Notes under the pieces: generated by a model
The model's input: only the letters and a program-made list of their open reading frames with translations
Told to the model about the DNA's origin: nothing
Database searches by the model: none
From: Lingula anatina
Lineage: Eukaryota > Brachiopoda > Lingulata > Lingulida > Lingulidae
Direction: 5' to 3'
Length of the DNA stretch: 64,000 nucleotides
Assembly (NCBI RefSeq): GCF_001039355.2
Contig: NW_019775147.1
Span: forward strand, 20,080-84,079
Program-made: the position numbers and the translations under genes
In this document: piece by piece, positions 24,900 to 35,473 of the stretch
How the letters are laid out: each line of letters opens with the position of its first letter
How positions within the stretch are numbered: the first letter of the stretch is position 1

Positions 24900-25115
24900 A
24901 CTGTCTTCTCAAAACCCCTGCGACTCGAGGCAGACATCAATGTCCAGTGTGACATTAGCAATGCATTGTGGTATAGATGGGAGTTCAGGAACGCTAGCGC
25001 CACCAATGGGACGGTGGTGACTTACCAGGGAGCACACACGCGAGGCCTGCACCAGAAGGTCCTGTGTCTGCCCCCGCGTTCAGTCCCTCCAGGAAACTAC
25101 AGCGTATTATTACGG
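24900..25115 (+). CDS. PKD1: PKD1-like exon 16, REJ
   Basis: 216 bp, 72 codons, phase 0 at both ends; acceptor TTCTTTACTAG, donor GTAAAA. It encodes VQCDISNALWYRWEF and LPPRSVPPGNYSVLLR, the tryptophan core and the L-P-P-x-x-x-P-P-G-x-Y strand of the first REJ subdomain. Its symmetry means it could be skipped without a frameshift, but loss would remove a core strand. Confidence 0.93.
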
Positions 25116-25420
25116 GTAAAAATGACAAAAAGTTTAATTTTAAAGTTGTGGAGTTACTTAAGTTTGAACGTGTTTGAAAGCAGTCATAATAGATATCAGT
25201 TATTGAAAACATGTTAACTTACCAATGTTATAATGAATTATTGACTTTGAGCAAGATCTTTCTGTTGTTTTTCAAACTTCAGAAATGAAGAATGAAAAAT
25301 GATCAACGCAATATTATTGACCCATTATTCTCCAGTTAAAAACCACATGGTAATGTATCAGTCATGTACTATTAACATTGTTTTATTTTAATAATCAAAC
25401 GCGCACTTATTGTCTTCAAG
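25116..25420 (+). other. Intron 16
   Basis: 305 bp, phase 0, AT-rich. Nothing else is seen. Confidence 0.8.
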
Positions 25421-25596
25421 GTTGGCATCAACAACACCATAGTAACCACCAAAGCAGAAGCGCGGGTAGTCATGGCGCCCACGCCAATAGTGAGTGTCAT
25501 CAAGGGTGGCGTCATGAGATACTTCAACACTAATGATACGGTCGAGCTGGATGGAACAGCCTCGTATGACCCAGACAACCAGACGGCCATATTGAG
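25421..25596 (+). CDS. PKD1: PKD1-like exon 17, REJ
   Basis: 176 bp, phase 0 in, phase 2 out; acceptor TTGTCTTCAAG, donor GTAAGA. It encodes VGINNTIVTTKAEARVVMAP, then IVSVIKGG and VELDGTASYDPDN, the D-G-S/T-x-S-Y-D-P motif typical of the second REJ subdomain. Confidence 0.95.
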
Positions 25597-25741
25597 GTAA
25601 GAGCCAGATTATTATCTTTCATGCACACTTACAATTAATGCAATTTAGGGAGAATCCCCTCGGAGATAGATTGATCCTGGTAGTACGATAGGTTTATGGG
25701 AATGGTCCCTAAGATTAATATTTTCTTTGCTTCTGACCCAG

Positions 25742-25972
25742 GTACAACTGGACTTGCTATCTCCTGACCAATACCTCAAAGTCGTGCTTTAGAGAGAATG
25801 TGAACCTGCCCAGTTTAGATCAGCCAATACTGCAGGTAACGAGGGAGCACCTGCTGCCAATGAAGGCTGACAAAGTGCCACTGGAATATGTCTTCAATTT
25901 GACTGTCAGCAATGGAGGAAAAGCAAATTCAACAACGACAGTGGTCATTCTGACGGATATTGTGCGCTACAG
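25742..25972 (+). CDS. PKD1: PKD1-like exon 18, REJ
   Basis: 231 bp, phase 2 at both ends; acceptor TTCTGACCCAG, donor GTGAGA. It encodes RYNWTCYLL, a run of charged loop residues, and VFNLTVSNGGKANST followed by VVILTDIVRYR. The W-x-C and F-x-L-T-V-x-x-G-G-K positions fit the REJ family. An upstream fragment of this exon is missed by simple ORF finding because it has no start codon. Confidence 0.93.
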
Positions 25973-26106
25973 GTGAGATAGTATTTTTAAGTCTGTGTGT
26001 ATGAAAGTGCTGCACTTAAGTTTTAGTTTGAGTGTTAGTGTTAATTTTTTTGCTTTTTGCCAGATGCTGAAAATAGTGTGGCTGCTGCAAAAAATTGTAA
26101 AGTTGG

Positions 26107-26127
26107 TCTCTCTCTCTTTTTCTCCCT

Positions 26128-26179
<52 letters not shown>
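26107..26179. repeat. CT microsatellite in intron 18
   Basis: CT tract ending 56 bp before the exon 19 acceptor, so it may merge with the polypyrimidine tract. Confidence 0.95.
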
Positions 26180-26183
<4 letters not shown>

Positions 26184-26235
26184 GTAACACTGATTGATTG
26201 TGACACTTATTTTATTGTAATTTATGATGTTTCAG

Positions 26236-26387
26236 TGTAAGTATCCAATGCAAAGGTTGTAAAAACACCGTAGTTAATTCCGACTATCGTCTGAGCATGG
26301 AGGCCTCCTGTCCAGATTGTCCCGGTGACCTGAAATACGAATGGGAGGTCAATCTGGTGCATGATGGGAGAGCTGCAACTCCTGCAG
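26236..26387 (+). CDS. PKD1: PKD1-like exon 19, REJ cysteine pairs
   Basis: 152 bp, phase 2 in, phase 1 out; acceptor ATGATGTTTCAG, donor GTAATT. It encodes VSIQCKGCKNTVVNSDYRL, then EASCPDC and KYEWEVNLV. Two CxxC pairs, a central R-L and a Y-x-W are characteristic of this REJ subdomain in polycystin-1. The intron before it holds a long CT tract (26107-26179). Confidence 0.95.
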
Positions 26388-26770
26388 GTAATTATGAGTG
26401 TTACTTTATTATTCTCAGTTAAAAGCAATGTATAAAATGTTCAAACAGCCTGAATTTGTCTGAATGGTCATTATTTTAATATTTTCCTTTGCACTTATAA
26501 AAGGATAATACTTCTTACCCTGTCATATAATGCTTATTAAGTTGAACATGACTTGAATTTTATGTTAAGACCATTATTTTGAATTATCTGGCTATAATGT
26601 AAAGACAAATTAACCTTGGTTGTAAAAACTGATTTTCTGAAACTCATTTGTAAAAGTATATTAAAAATATAGTATATTAAAAATATACAAATATGTAATA
26701 GTTCGTCAGTCAGAATTGTTACTTGTACGTCAATATTTATCTCTTAACAAATAAGTTTTTTTCACTGCAG
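26388..26770 (+). other. Intron 19
   Basis: 383 bp, phase 1, AT-rich. Nothing else is seen. Confidence 0.8.
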
Positions 26771-26914
26771 GAGCTCATGATGAAGGGCAGTGTGTGAAGT
26801 CGGATGGCTCCTCCTACATCTTGTATCTCCGATGGGCGAATTCCACCGCAAGCAGCTTGAATTTATCAACCACCACTGCAGCACCCACCTCAACCAGTAC
26901 TCCAACCCCTGATA
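26771..26914 (+). CDS. PKD1: PKD1-like exon 20, start of REJ insert
   Basis: 144 bp, phase 1 at both ends; acceptor TTTTTCACTGCAG, donor GTAAGT. It encodes YILYLRWANS, then a Thr/Ser/Pro-rich stretch (STTTAAPTSTSTPTP) that looks like an O-glycosylated linker. It opens a segment that human polycystin-1 appears to lack. Being symmetric, it could be skipped in frame. Confidence 0.88.
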
Positions 26915-27412
26915 GTAAGTGAACTTGAATTGTATCATAATGTAAATTAGCATTAATCCAGTTGTCATGTTCAAGAGGCAAAAATATCAAATCTCAATCT
27001 GGCAATTACATGTATCCGCTAGATGTCATGCAAATTCTCTAATGTCACTTAAAGACTGCTATACCACCAGCAGTGCCACCTGTAGTGACAGTGCCCTGAC
27101 GATGTCCTTGTGATAAATGACAAAACGTCAGAGTTTCTGCATGACATTTAGCAGATCTACATGAATGTCCAGTATTTTTCAGTCATAATTTCTTTAATTT
27201 AGACGATCCTATTGTAATGAGTGGTAGCAACAAAATTAAAAAGCGGGCTACTCATCATTCCTTTCTATGCAGTAAAAGCACCACAAATGCTGTATAGAAA
27301 TAAATTTTTTTGAGATTATAAAAATATGTATCTGAAAGTTTGATCATTTTTTGCCCACAGAAAAGATTGAGTAAGTACCATATGTTATCACTTCTGGTGT
27401 ATATCTTTACAG
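26915..27412 (+). other. Intron 20, with a palindromic repeat
   Basis: 498 bp, phase 1. About 27009-27166 is an imperfect inverted repeat whose arms each contain ATGTCATGCA. Otherwise AT-rich. Confidence 0.75.
27009..27166. repeat. Imperfect palindromic repeat in intron 20
   Basis: Two arms of about 35 bp, both containing ATGTCATGCA, are inverted around a 90 bp loop. It may be a decayed inverted-repeat element; no other copy is present here. Confidence 0.55.
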
Positions 27413-27496
27413 ATGCAGGCCCAAGTAGTACTCCATTGCCAAATTTCAACCCTTTCCCAGGATTTGGAGACATGCAAGAGGGCTCTGAAGACAGTG
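27413..27496 (+). CDS. PKD1: PKD1-like exon 21, REJ insert
   Basis: 84 bp, 28 codons, phase 1 at both ends; acceptor GTATATCTTTACAG, donor GTGAGC. It encodes a proline-rich stretch (PSSTPLPNFNPFPGFGD) followed by acidic residues (EGSEDS). No domain is recognised; it reads as a disordered linker and could be skipped in frame. Confidence 0.82.
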
Positions 27497-29241
27497 GTGA
27501 GCAATTTTTGAAGCTGTTGTCTATATTTATCTAAATTTGTGTTAATTATTTTGATTTGTTAATTTCATTTTTTTTTTCAATCTGATGGCCAATAAATTTA
27601 AGTAGATACAGTAAAAAGGAACTGATGAATTGTGAATGGAATGCCTCACTTTAGTAAATGCTCAAAAATTTCAGAAGTTTCATTTGTTTCATTTTTTTTC
27701 AAATGATTTTAAAGTATAAAAATGAAATAAAAAGTGTATAATGAACAGATCAAAAATTAAAAGACCAGTTTGTTTTACATTTGTAGAGTGATATTTTTTC
27801 AACTTGTTATATTTTTTTTTTAACTTGTGGAATACGATAAATTAATTTTGCTCAAACTTTCTGAGTGTTTACCTTACTTCAAAGGCATGTGGGTCAGTTT
27901 AGTTACTTAAAATATTTTAATTCCTACTATACTAGTTTTTACTTGTGAATCCTTATATGCTTTTGGGCTTATCAGACCTTGCAACAGAGCCTGCAGGCCT
28001 AATTTTTTCTGCCCCAGCAGGACCATTAAAAAAAAGCTGCAATATTTAAAATGAGATTCCTTTTGAAGCAGTGAGTGAAGGTCAGGGTCAGGGTCACCTG
28101 TTGTCAGTGGGAGAGTGGAAGGAGTAGAGAATATAATTAAGTCATTGGACTAGGGCAGGTTGACAGAGTGGAAAGTTGAAATTGTACATGAATGGGCCAG
28201 TTGTGAGAGTAAAAGGGGTTAGAAAAATGATCTCACTTCTTGCATCATTTGTCATGCTCAGAACAGATATTGAACAGATACATGCATTCTTTACATTTTT
28301 TTCTCGTTAAGGTAAAATGCACTGTTTAACCTGGGATGGTGAATTTTTAGGATTGAATTTTAAAAAATAAAGTCATAAGTCATAATGTAAATGTCTATTA
28401 ACTTCTGACACTGAATCAAGTTGTTTAAAAGAAAACGAGGGGTTTCTAAGGACTTCTTCCTACTTTCTTCTGTGTCATAATCTCTGCAAAGACAGAGGTT
28501 AACACCCTTACAGGTCATCTAAAAATAAAGTGATAAAGATATAAAACATCAGCAGTCCAATGAATGGACCCTTTAAAGAACTCGAAGTAGCCTGCCCTCT
28601 GCTCACGTCAGGTGTGTCTGCTTGGCCAGCGAAGTGGAAATAGATCTTAATGGTTTCTAGGTACAATGACTTGTTTGCATGCAGGGCTGGCTGGGCTAGC
28701 ATGCCTGAGGTGATATGGTGCCCTGTCATGTTGGTAAAGCACTTGCTACTTGATGAAAAGCAGGTGGGATGTGTATTTGGTTGGTTAGTTTGTTTGTTTG
28801 TTTGTTTGTTTGTTTGTTTGTCAGACATGAGCTCTTTCCGTGGAAAAGCAGAATTCCGCGTTTTTTAAAATACAATTCTGAGATTTGTCAAGGTTGGTTT
28901 CTGAGATTTGTCAAGGTTAGGTGTTGGGTCCCATGATAAATGTTCAAAGTTTATTTTTGAAATCTAGGCTCTTGTCTGGTTTGTTTGTGCACTTGTTTGT
29001 GTGGAAATGATTGTGTGCTTAGCAAATTTTTGACATTCAGTGTTGGAAATTTTTGACACTCAGTGTTGGCAGAGGCAAACCTAAGAAATCATGGTTTAAT
29101 ATGTTGGAGTGACATGTATGCAGATTTTTTTTATGACTTTTGGAAGGTAGTCATAAAATTACTGGAAAATGGAAATAAGTATTTTTGCTTGTTCAAAAGT
29201 TAGTGGATAGAAAGAAAAACTGTAGTGCTTTTTACTTGCAG
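27497..29241 (+). other. Intron 21 (1.7 kb)
   Basis: Phase 1. It contains a GTTT tetranucleotide run (28790-28820), a 24 bp tandem duplication near 28875-28920 and a second short one near 29020-29070 (TTGACACTCAGTGTTGG type). A minus-strand frame of 106 codons at 28508-28828 has no domain I recognise. Confidence 0.75.
28790..28820. repeat. GTTT tetranucleotide repeat
   Basis: About eight GTTT units in intron 21. Confidence 0.9.
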
Positions 29242-29343
29242 ATCGACACAAGAGAGATGTTGATGACATTGACCTTCACCCTGCGTCTGGACCAGTCAGA
29301 CGAAGGCGACAGACTGAGGGAATGATTATGGAAGGCGGATCAG
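29242..29343 (+). CDS. PKD1: PKD1-like exon 22, polybasic REJ insert
   Basis: 102 bp, 34 codons, phase 1 at both ends; acceptor TTTTACTTGCAG, donor GTAAGA. It encodes two polybasic motifs, RHKR followed by DVDD and RRRR followed by QTEG. Both meet the furin-type R-x-[K/R]-R pattern. Cleavage is an inference from sequence only. The exon can be skipped in frame, which would remove both sites. Confidence 0.85.
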
Positions 29344-29603
29344 GTAAGAAATGGAAGTAAACTGTTACATAGTACGGTGATGGATTCTCTTGGTCTTCAG
29401 GAAGATCAACAAAAATTTCTTGAAAGCCATAAAAAAAAAATGTTTTTTTTTAGGTCTATTTGTTTAATTATGTGTGAAAACATGGATGTACAACTAGATT
29501 TTTTCTTTAGATCTATCATTTTATATAAAAAAAATTTATATATGAGCAGTGTTATATTTGTTCACATATATTATTTATAAAACATTTGATTGGTTCTCTT
29601 CAG

Positions 29604-29690
29604 CTAACTTTGGTAATCCTTCAGAGGGTGGAGAGGGAGGAAGAGGCAACGGACCTGGGAGAGGTACAGGCAGTGGTAGTGGAAGTCCAG
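29604..29690 (+). CDS. PKD1: PKD1-like exon 23, Gly-rich linker
   Basis: 87 bp, 29 codons, phase 1 at both ends; acceptor GGTTCTCTTCAG, donor GTAAGT. It encodes a linker of Gly, Ser, Arg and Asn (GGEGGRGNGPGRGTGSGSGS). It shows no fold signature. Confidence is lower than for its neighbours because low-complexity sequence can be open by chance, but both splice sites and both phases fit. Confidence 0.8.
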
Positions 29691-30825
29691 GTAAGTGATA
29701 CTCCGAACACTTCAAATTTTGTGTGGTCAGTAGACAGAATACTTTCCCTAGCATTGCAGTAATTGCTTGAAATTTTCAAATGCCACATTTAATTCAGTAT
29801 TTCTGTTTTTCAGGATTTAGTTTGTTGTTTTATTTGGTTTTTCACACAAAAAAACAACACTTTGTGACAATTTGACACTTAGTCACAATAGGGAGCTTTC
29901 AAATTAAGATTTTCCTTGTTGCTTTATGTGTGTCTAAAAATATTCTTTTGGAGAATATAGTTACTATTTTGTTCAAATTCCATTAGTAAGTATCATAAAT
30001 TATTTGTTTCTTATTGCGTATATACTGTTGCATCTTTTAAAATCAACATATCTGAGTTTTAAAGAGTGACACTGTCTGGGACTAACAGCGTACATAGTTA
30101 TCTGTGTTCAAAAATCACTGAAATGTATCATGCCATGACCAAGTTGTCATTAAAATATTACCCAATTATCATAAAGTAAGGGGCTGTTTTTTCAATTTAG
30201 TATGTAGAGCATGGCACGGTTGCTGAAAATAAAGCAGGGGTTTTGGACGCGCATGGCAAGATTGGGATCTTTCAAATTACAGGTGTATTTGTGGAACCTG
30301 CTGCTTAGATCATGACCTTGATAGACATTTGTGTGACAAGCCAAGTCTGATTTATCACCCTTATGTTTGACAGTCTAAACACCCCATGGCCTTAAGGCTA
30401 GTCTCTCATAAAATATTTTGGGGTTTAAGTCTGTTTTAAAATTGACACTAGAAGGAGTAGGGACTCTTTGTTTGATGTGGTTTTTTGACTGCTGTGGATT
30501 TGTTGATGTCTTAAAGTTAGTACCAAGATTTTGAAGTAGACTTCAAAGGTTTTCACTTTTATTTTTTTTGCTCTGTCAGAACTATTCTAAGCATTTTTGA
30601 GTACTTTGAGAAAAATCTAGAAATTTTGCTTAACCAATGGTGAAAAATTTCTTTACCTTTTTGCAAATTTATCAATTTTCATTCATCTGTGGTATATTAA
30701 GTTTAATGTGATCTGTATCACAGCTCTCCCCTTCAATTTTTATGAGCATAATCTTTGTGTCTAAGCAATTTTCTCATTCCTTTTTAACTCTCTGTGATAT
30801 AAATATTTTTCTTTGAACTTTAAAG
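29691..30825 (+). other. Intron 23 (1.1 kb)
   Basis: Phase 1, AT-rich. No repeat or gene-like stretch is obvious. Confidence 0.8.
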
Positions 30826-31190
30826 GTGTTGACGTGCCTACTGTTCCACCAGCCACCCCACCAGATGGCGCTTTTGACGGGAACAAGAAGGACAAAGAAA
30901 ACCCCCACATCGTTAGCTACGCCCGCACGGCCATTCCCATCAGGCCCGAGCAGACGGTAACGGGGCTTCATCAGCAGTCTCTCATCATCAGCCCCCACGT
31001 GCTTACGCAGGGGCGCTTTCACATTATCCAGGTCAAGGTGAAGGACAAAGACAGCAGGGTCGTGGGAGAGACCTGGGCAGATATTTGGGTCAATGAGAGC
31101 CCAGTCTATGGGAAATGTGATGTCCGCCCTAGCAATGGCATTGAGCTGCAGACGACATTCAGTGCTTTCTGCTTACAGTGGGTTGACCAG
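30826..31190 (+). CDS. PKD1: PKD1-like exon 24, REJ
   Basis: 365 bp, phase 1 in, phase 0 out; acceptor CTTTGAACTTTAAAG, donor GTGGGA. It begins with the end of the linker (PTVPPATPPDG), then returns to the REJ fold: SLIISPHVLTQGRFHIIQVK, and ESPVYGKCDVRPSNGIELQT. The S-P-x-x-G-x-C and F-x-x-x-C positions resemble the matching part of vertebrate polycystin-1. Confidence 0.94.
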
Positions 31191-31750
31191 GTGGGATATT
31201 TTATATTATATATATCAGAATCAATATATAACAGAATTGCAACATTTACTGCTATAAGTACTGTAACAGTAATTTTGGAGGTCTATAAAATACCTCATTT
31301 CATAAAATAGAGCTGTGCTCTTTTGGACATGAAAGTGCACTAATGGATATTTTAAACATTAATTCTCTTAAGAAGCTGATGTATTAAAATACATAGGGTT
31401 TTGATGATATTGCAACACATCCAAGGTGGCAAAAAGGTTGAGAAGTTGTTGAATATGGTTGCATTGATAAATATTATATTTGTATGATTTTTTCCACATT
31501 TTCATTTCTCCAATATCCGTTTCATTTATCATGTGGATAATGCCTGGTACCAATTTTTGTTTTGTAAGAAAAGTTATATTCGGGAATATGGAAATATTTG
31601 TTTACATGATGAAAGAATGGTAATTCTTTGATCTGTTGGAATTTTTCCATCCTTTCTGACAAAATGACGCTGGTTTTAATGGTGATATTTTTTTGTGTGA
31701 CATCTAAATAACAATGATCACAAATTACTCATGTCTTTTATTTCACATAG
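31191..31750 (+). other. Intron 24
   Basis: 560 bp, phase 0, AT-rich. Nothing else is seen. Confidence 0.8.
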
Positions 31751-31883
31751 AATACACCTTTGGAGTATGAACTGAGTGTTAGTTTTGACGAAGCCGAGCC
31801 ACATCACATCCTGTATCGAGGTTACAAAGCCGAGAAGATAGAGTTTCAGTTGCCTGCAGGCCGAGAGGATAGAAACCACACAG
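31751..31883 (+). CDS. PKD1: PKD1-like exon 25, REJ
   Basis: 133 bp, phase 0 in, phase 1 out; acceptor CTTTTATTTCACATAG, donor GTAAGC. It encodes LEYELSVSFDE, ILYRGY and FQLPAGREDRNHT. The LPAG turn precedes a strand that is completed in exon 26, 19.1 kb downstream, as VLIHLSILDRHGS. Confidence 0.92.
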
Positions 31884-32351
31884 GTAAGCAGCTTTTTTTG
31901 ACTGACACAGAGAGAGAGAGTGAATTATATAAATTTGTTTTCAAAGTAATATAAATGTGAATATGCAGATGTAAGAAGCATTCTTGTTATTGTGATTGGA
32001 CATGGGTTTGATTGAGTTCCATCTTGGTTACCTCTTTGACATGTAATTGCTTCCCTGAATGGCTAACAGCCATATTTTACTTGGTAAAGATTCCCATATG
32101 ATGAAAAGGGATATGGATAATTTTGTGAGTGGTTAAGAAAACATTGACCTATATAACTGCAGATCAAAATGAAAAGTCAAAAGATCCCAAGTGTGTCTAT
32201 GTTTATAATATTTCATAAATACCCAGTCCAGTAGAGATGCAGAGTGTTAGGAACCAACTGCGTTCTGGACTCAGTTTTCTAGAGATATAAATTTTGCAAG
32301 TTTGGAAAGCTTATTTTGTACTGTAGTGTTATAAAGATGAACGTGCTGATC

Positions 32352-32526
32352 CTGGGGTAGCGCTAGCACTTGCCAATTTAGCCAAATGCTAAAACTGACT
32401 TAAATTGGCTTAACAAAAAGGACTTGATTTGATGAATTTTAGTCAAATTAAAACCATTTTCATAACAAATTGACAAAAAAGTGATGATTTGGCTAAGCGA
32501 AAAAAAAATTGCTAGCGCTACCCCAG
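32352..32526 (+). mobile_element. Inverted-repeat element, family C
   Basis: 175 bp with inverted ends CTGGGGTAGCGCTAGC and TGATC on both flanks, a 5 bp target-site duplication. Non-coding. The middle contains a looser AT-rich palindrome. Confidence 0.88.
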
Positions 32527-33954
32527 TGATCCATTGCATTTGGTGTCAAAAATACAAGTGCGTGAGAGATATTTCTTCTGAGATTGTGCCAGTTGTGTCC
32601 CAAACAACAATGTGGTAGTTGTGATAAGATATGATATCATTTTTTTTCTCACCATGCTGGAAATGACATATTTATTATCATTACAATTAATCTGTTATGT
32701 TTTATCATAATCATTAACCTGTTGTCTACTGTTATTACAATTAATCTGCTTTCCTCTTATGTGACAAAAGATACATTTTCTCTTCTTAAAACAACTTGTA
32801 AGTATAATTATCTCCCATAAGTGTAATTATTCAGTTATCACCCATAGTAACACTTAATCTATAGTTTTCCATTACAACACTTCACCTGTTATTTCCCATT
32901 TTGTCCCGCCTCGAGTGAAACACCTGCATTGTTCACTGGACAATAATAGTTACAGCATAGCGATGGTCTCACTTGCGAGAGGGAGGGGTTATCGATTATC
33001 CCCTCCAAAGTATGCAACTTGACCCAATTGAAACAGATTGAGGAGAATTGGCAGATGTCCAACGGAATAGAATATCTACAATGAATATTTAATGGCGTGT
33101 TGACATTTCGAACAATGTCTTCGGCTATATATAGCCTCCATCAAGTCTTTTAATCCCCATTTAATCCCATATGAAATGTGCATCAAGATTTCTTTGGTCT
33201 TGAATGAATGTGAGGTTTAGTGATAGGCCAGATGGACATTTTCTCACTTTGCTGCACATTGGATTAAAGATTTTATGATATTAGATGTAAACATGCCCCT
33301 GAGCACCTACAATACTCTTAAGGCTCATGTTAACACGAGGATAATACGTAGAAATTTTGATGACCTTGGGTATGTAATAGTGAATTTGATATTTGCTATT
33401 GTGAATGGAAGAAAAAAATTATCTCTGAATTTTAAATCTTACTGTTCCTTGTGGTATGAAGAAGGAAATAGAATTTTAAATCATAACATTCTTTGTGGTA
33501 TTAAGAACGAAATGAAATTTTGGGATTGTTATTGTTAATTTTTATTATTAATTGTTTTTTTTTTTAGAATATTTTTTCAACATATCACGGATAAAAAGAA
33601 CACTAGTAATTAATGTGCTTTGGTAGAAGTTACAGTGTTAAAACAGAATTGTCAATAAAATATATTTCCACATGTTAATATCACAAAAGGTAGTAAGTGC
33701 CTTGCCATCATTATAGCATAATGGAGAATGTAGTCCATTCTGTTTTGAAGTGGTTTCATTATTGAGGGCATTTTTCAAGATGATGACCCTTATTATATTA
33801 TTGAGAGTTTCGTTGTATTTGGGACACATTATTGAAAAAGCAGTTAATGGAAAATACCATCTGGGGAGACAAGGGTACAGTATTATCCAGGGAAAATCAG
33901 ACATTTAGTGATATTAAATTTGCACAGAACCATGTCATTATAATCATAGTCAAA

Positions 33955-34079
33955 GGCGGTCAGAAGTTTACTTTGGGTATGGGTATCTAATTTTTTCTTT
34001 CGGAAGATGGTCAAAAATGGAGGTTGGATCAACAAAGATAATTTGGAAGACTGTCAGAAAATATCCCTGGATCCCTGAT
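33955..34079 (-). mobile_element. Family B element, truncated
   Basis: Minus-strand copy of the family B inner sequence; the terminal GGGGCGG has been lost and the far end is truncated. Confidence 0.75.
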
Positions 34080-35224
34080 TCTGAACATGGTAAGCAAGGT
34101 CAACAAACTTGTGCTCCCTGGTATGGAGGGGAAGGGGGAGGGGCGTCTGGGGGTGAGGGAGGGTAAGCGTATTTGAATACAATCCCATCATGCCATGAGT
34201 GATGATGGCATTTTCCACTTCAACACCACATAAATTTCTTCGCATTTTACAACCTGTCACATCTGTGGCTTTTATTCTATTTTAAATCCTCTGCTCTTTC
34301 ACCTCCAGCAATGCCAAGGTCATAACATTCTCTGATCCCTGCTGAAATAACAGACCGGCCCCTGTTTTCCGCGGGTGCTATGGCGTGCTGCTGTATTATA
34401 TAAAGTCATGCGCTCGGGTTAATGACTCCATTTTGTGATGGGATAAAAATATATATGTGAACCCTGAAGAGAATGGGGGCCTTGTATTCCTACCGACTTT
34501 GGGAGGAAATTGAATTGGTTCTATAGGCAATCGTACCGCTTGCACAGGTCCTGCAGTCTCCTCGCTGTATAAACAGTTGTCATGGTAACTGATAAAAAAC
34601 AGGACGCGCACCCTGGGGGTGGCTGTTTATGTAGCGAGGTTTGTTTTTAAGACGGTGAGTCACAGGGAGCGGGTTTTCATTTCAAATGTTCTTTCTTTGA
34701 ACCTTAGTGTGAACTGTAGGTGTGAGGCAGATGTACTTTGGTATAATGGGTTTATTGTTGGAAAAGGTCTTTCCTTCTCCAGAACGTACCTGAGGGGATT
34801 TATAATAGGATAGAAAGGTGTCGTCGTCGCTTTATTTCTGGAAGTAGAAAAATAAGCGAGTGCCAAATTAATGGTTACTGTAATGGCTCCTCACTTGCTT
34901 TGAATATAATCAGATTTCCTTAGTGGTTTGTTGGAAAAACATAAAAAAGACAGGATAGGGAGAGGGAGTTTCTTTCAAGGCACAGTGAATGCTTTTTTGT
35001 TTTGATAAATCTTTTAAAAAGAAGATATCAAAATTGCTGAAATTGTGGCGTATTAGAATAAAAAGTGGCTGCAATTTTGTAAACTCTCTCTCTATCATGT
35101 TCATATTTGAGGGACCATTTTGGAGTATTGCAGATACAAAATTTAAGTTGCATTTATGTAGAAGGCAGTAAGTTCATTTCCTCTGCAACTTGAAACTCAA
35201 ATCTAAACCAGGGAGTGCCATGTG

Positions 35225-35473
35225 GTGCAAGGTGTGTTTCCATTGGAACTGGGATGATCCATCCTAGTGCGATCCATCTCAGAAAACTCTTTAATTACTG
35301 TTAGCTCATCAAAGAGATCAAATGTTATTCCTGTGTTGTCCCACATGCAGGGAAGCAAATCTCTTGTTATGAAAAGCTCTGTATGGCTAACCTAACTTAA
35401 TTAGAGAGCCCGTTGGGGCGGATGGTGCTGAATTAGGCTAGACTATCTCCAAATGGAAACAGGCCTTAAATAA
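35225..35473 (+). mobile_element. Family D-like element, weak match
   Basis: Flanked by GTGTTTCCATTGG and its inverse CCAAATGGAAAC, ending AGGCCTTA like other family members. The interior is diverged. Confidence 0.5.

Noticed and set aside
28508-28828. 106-codon minus-strand frame in intron 21
   Set aside because: Its start overlaps the GTTT repeat and the rest shows no known motif. It may be repeat-derived, but I could not identify the family.
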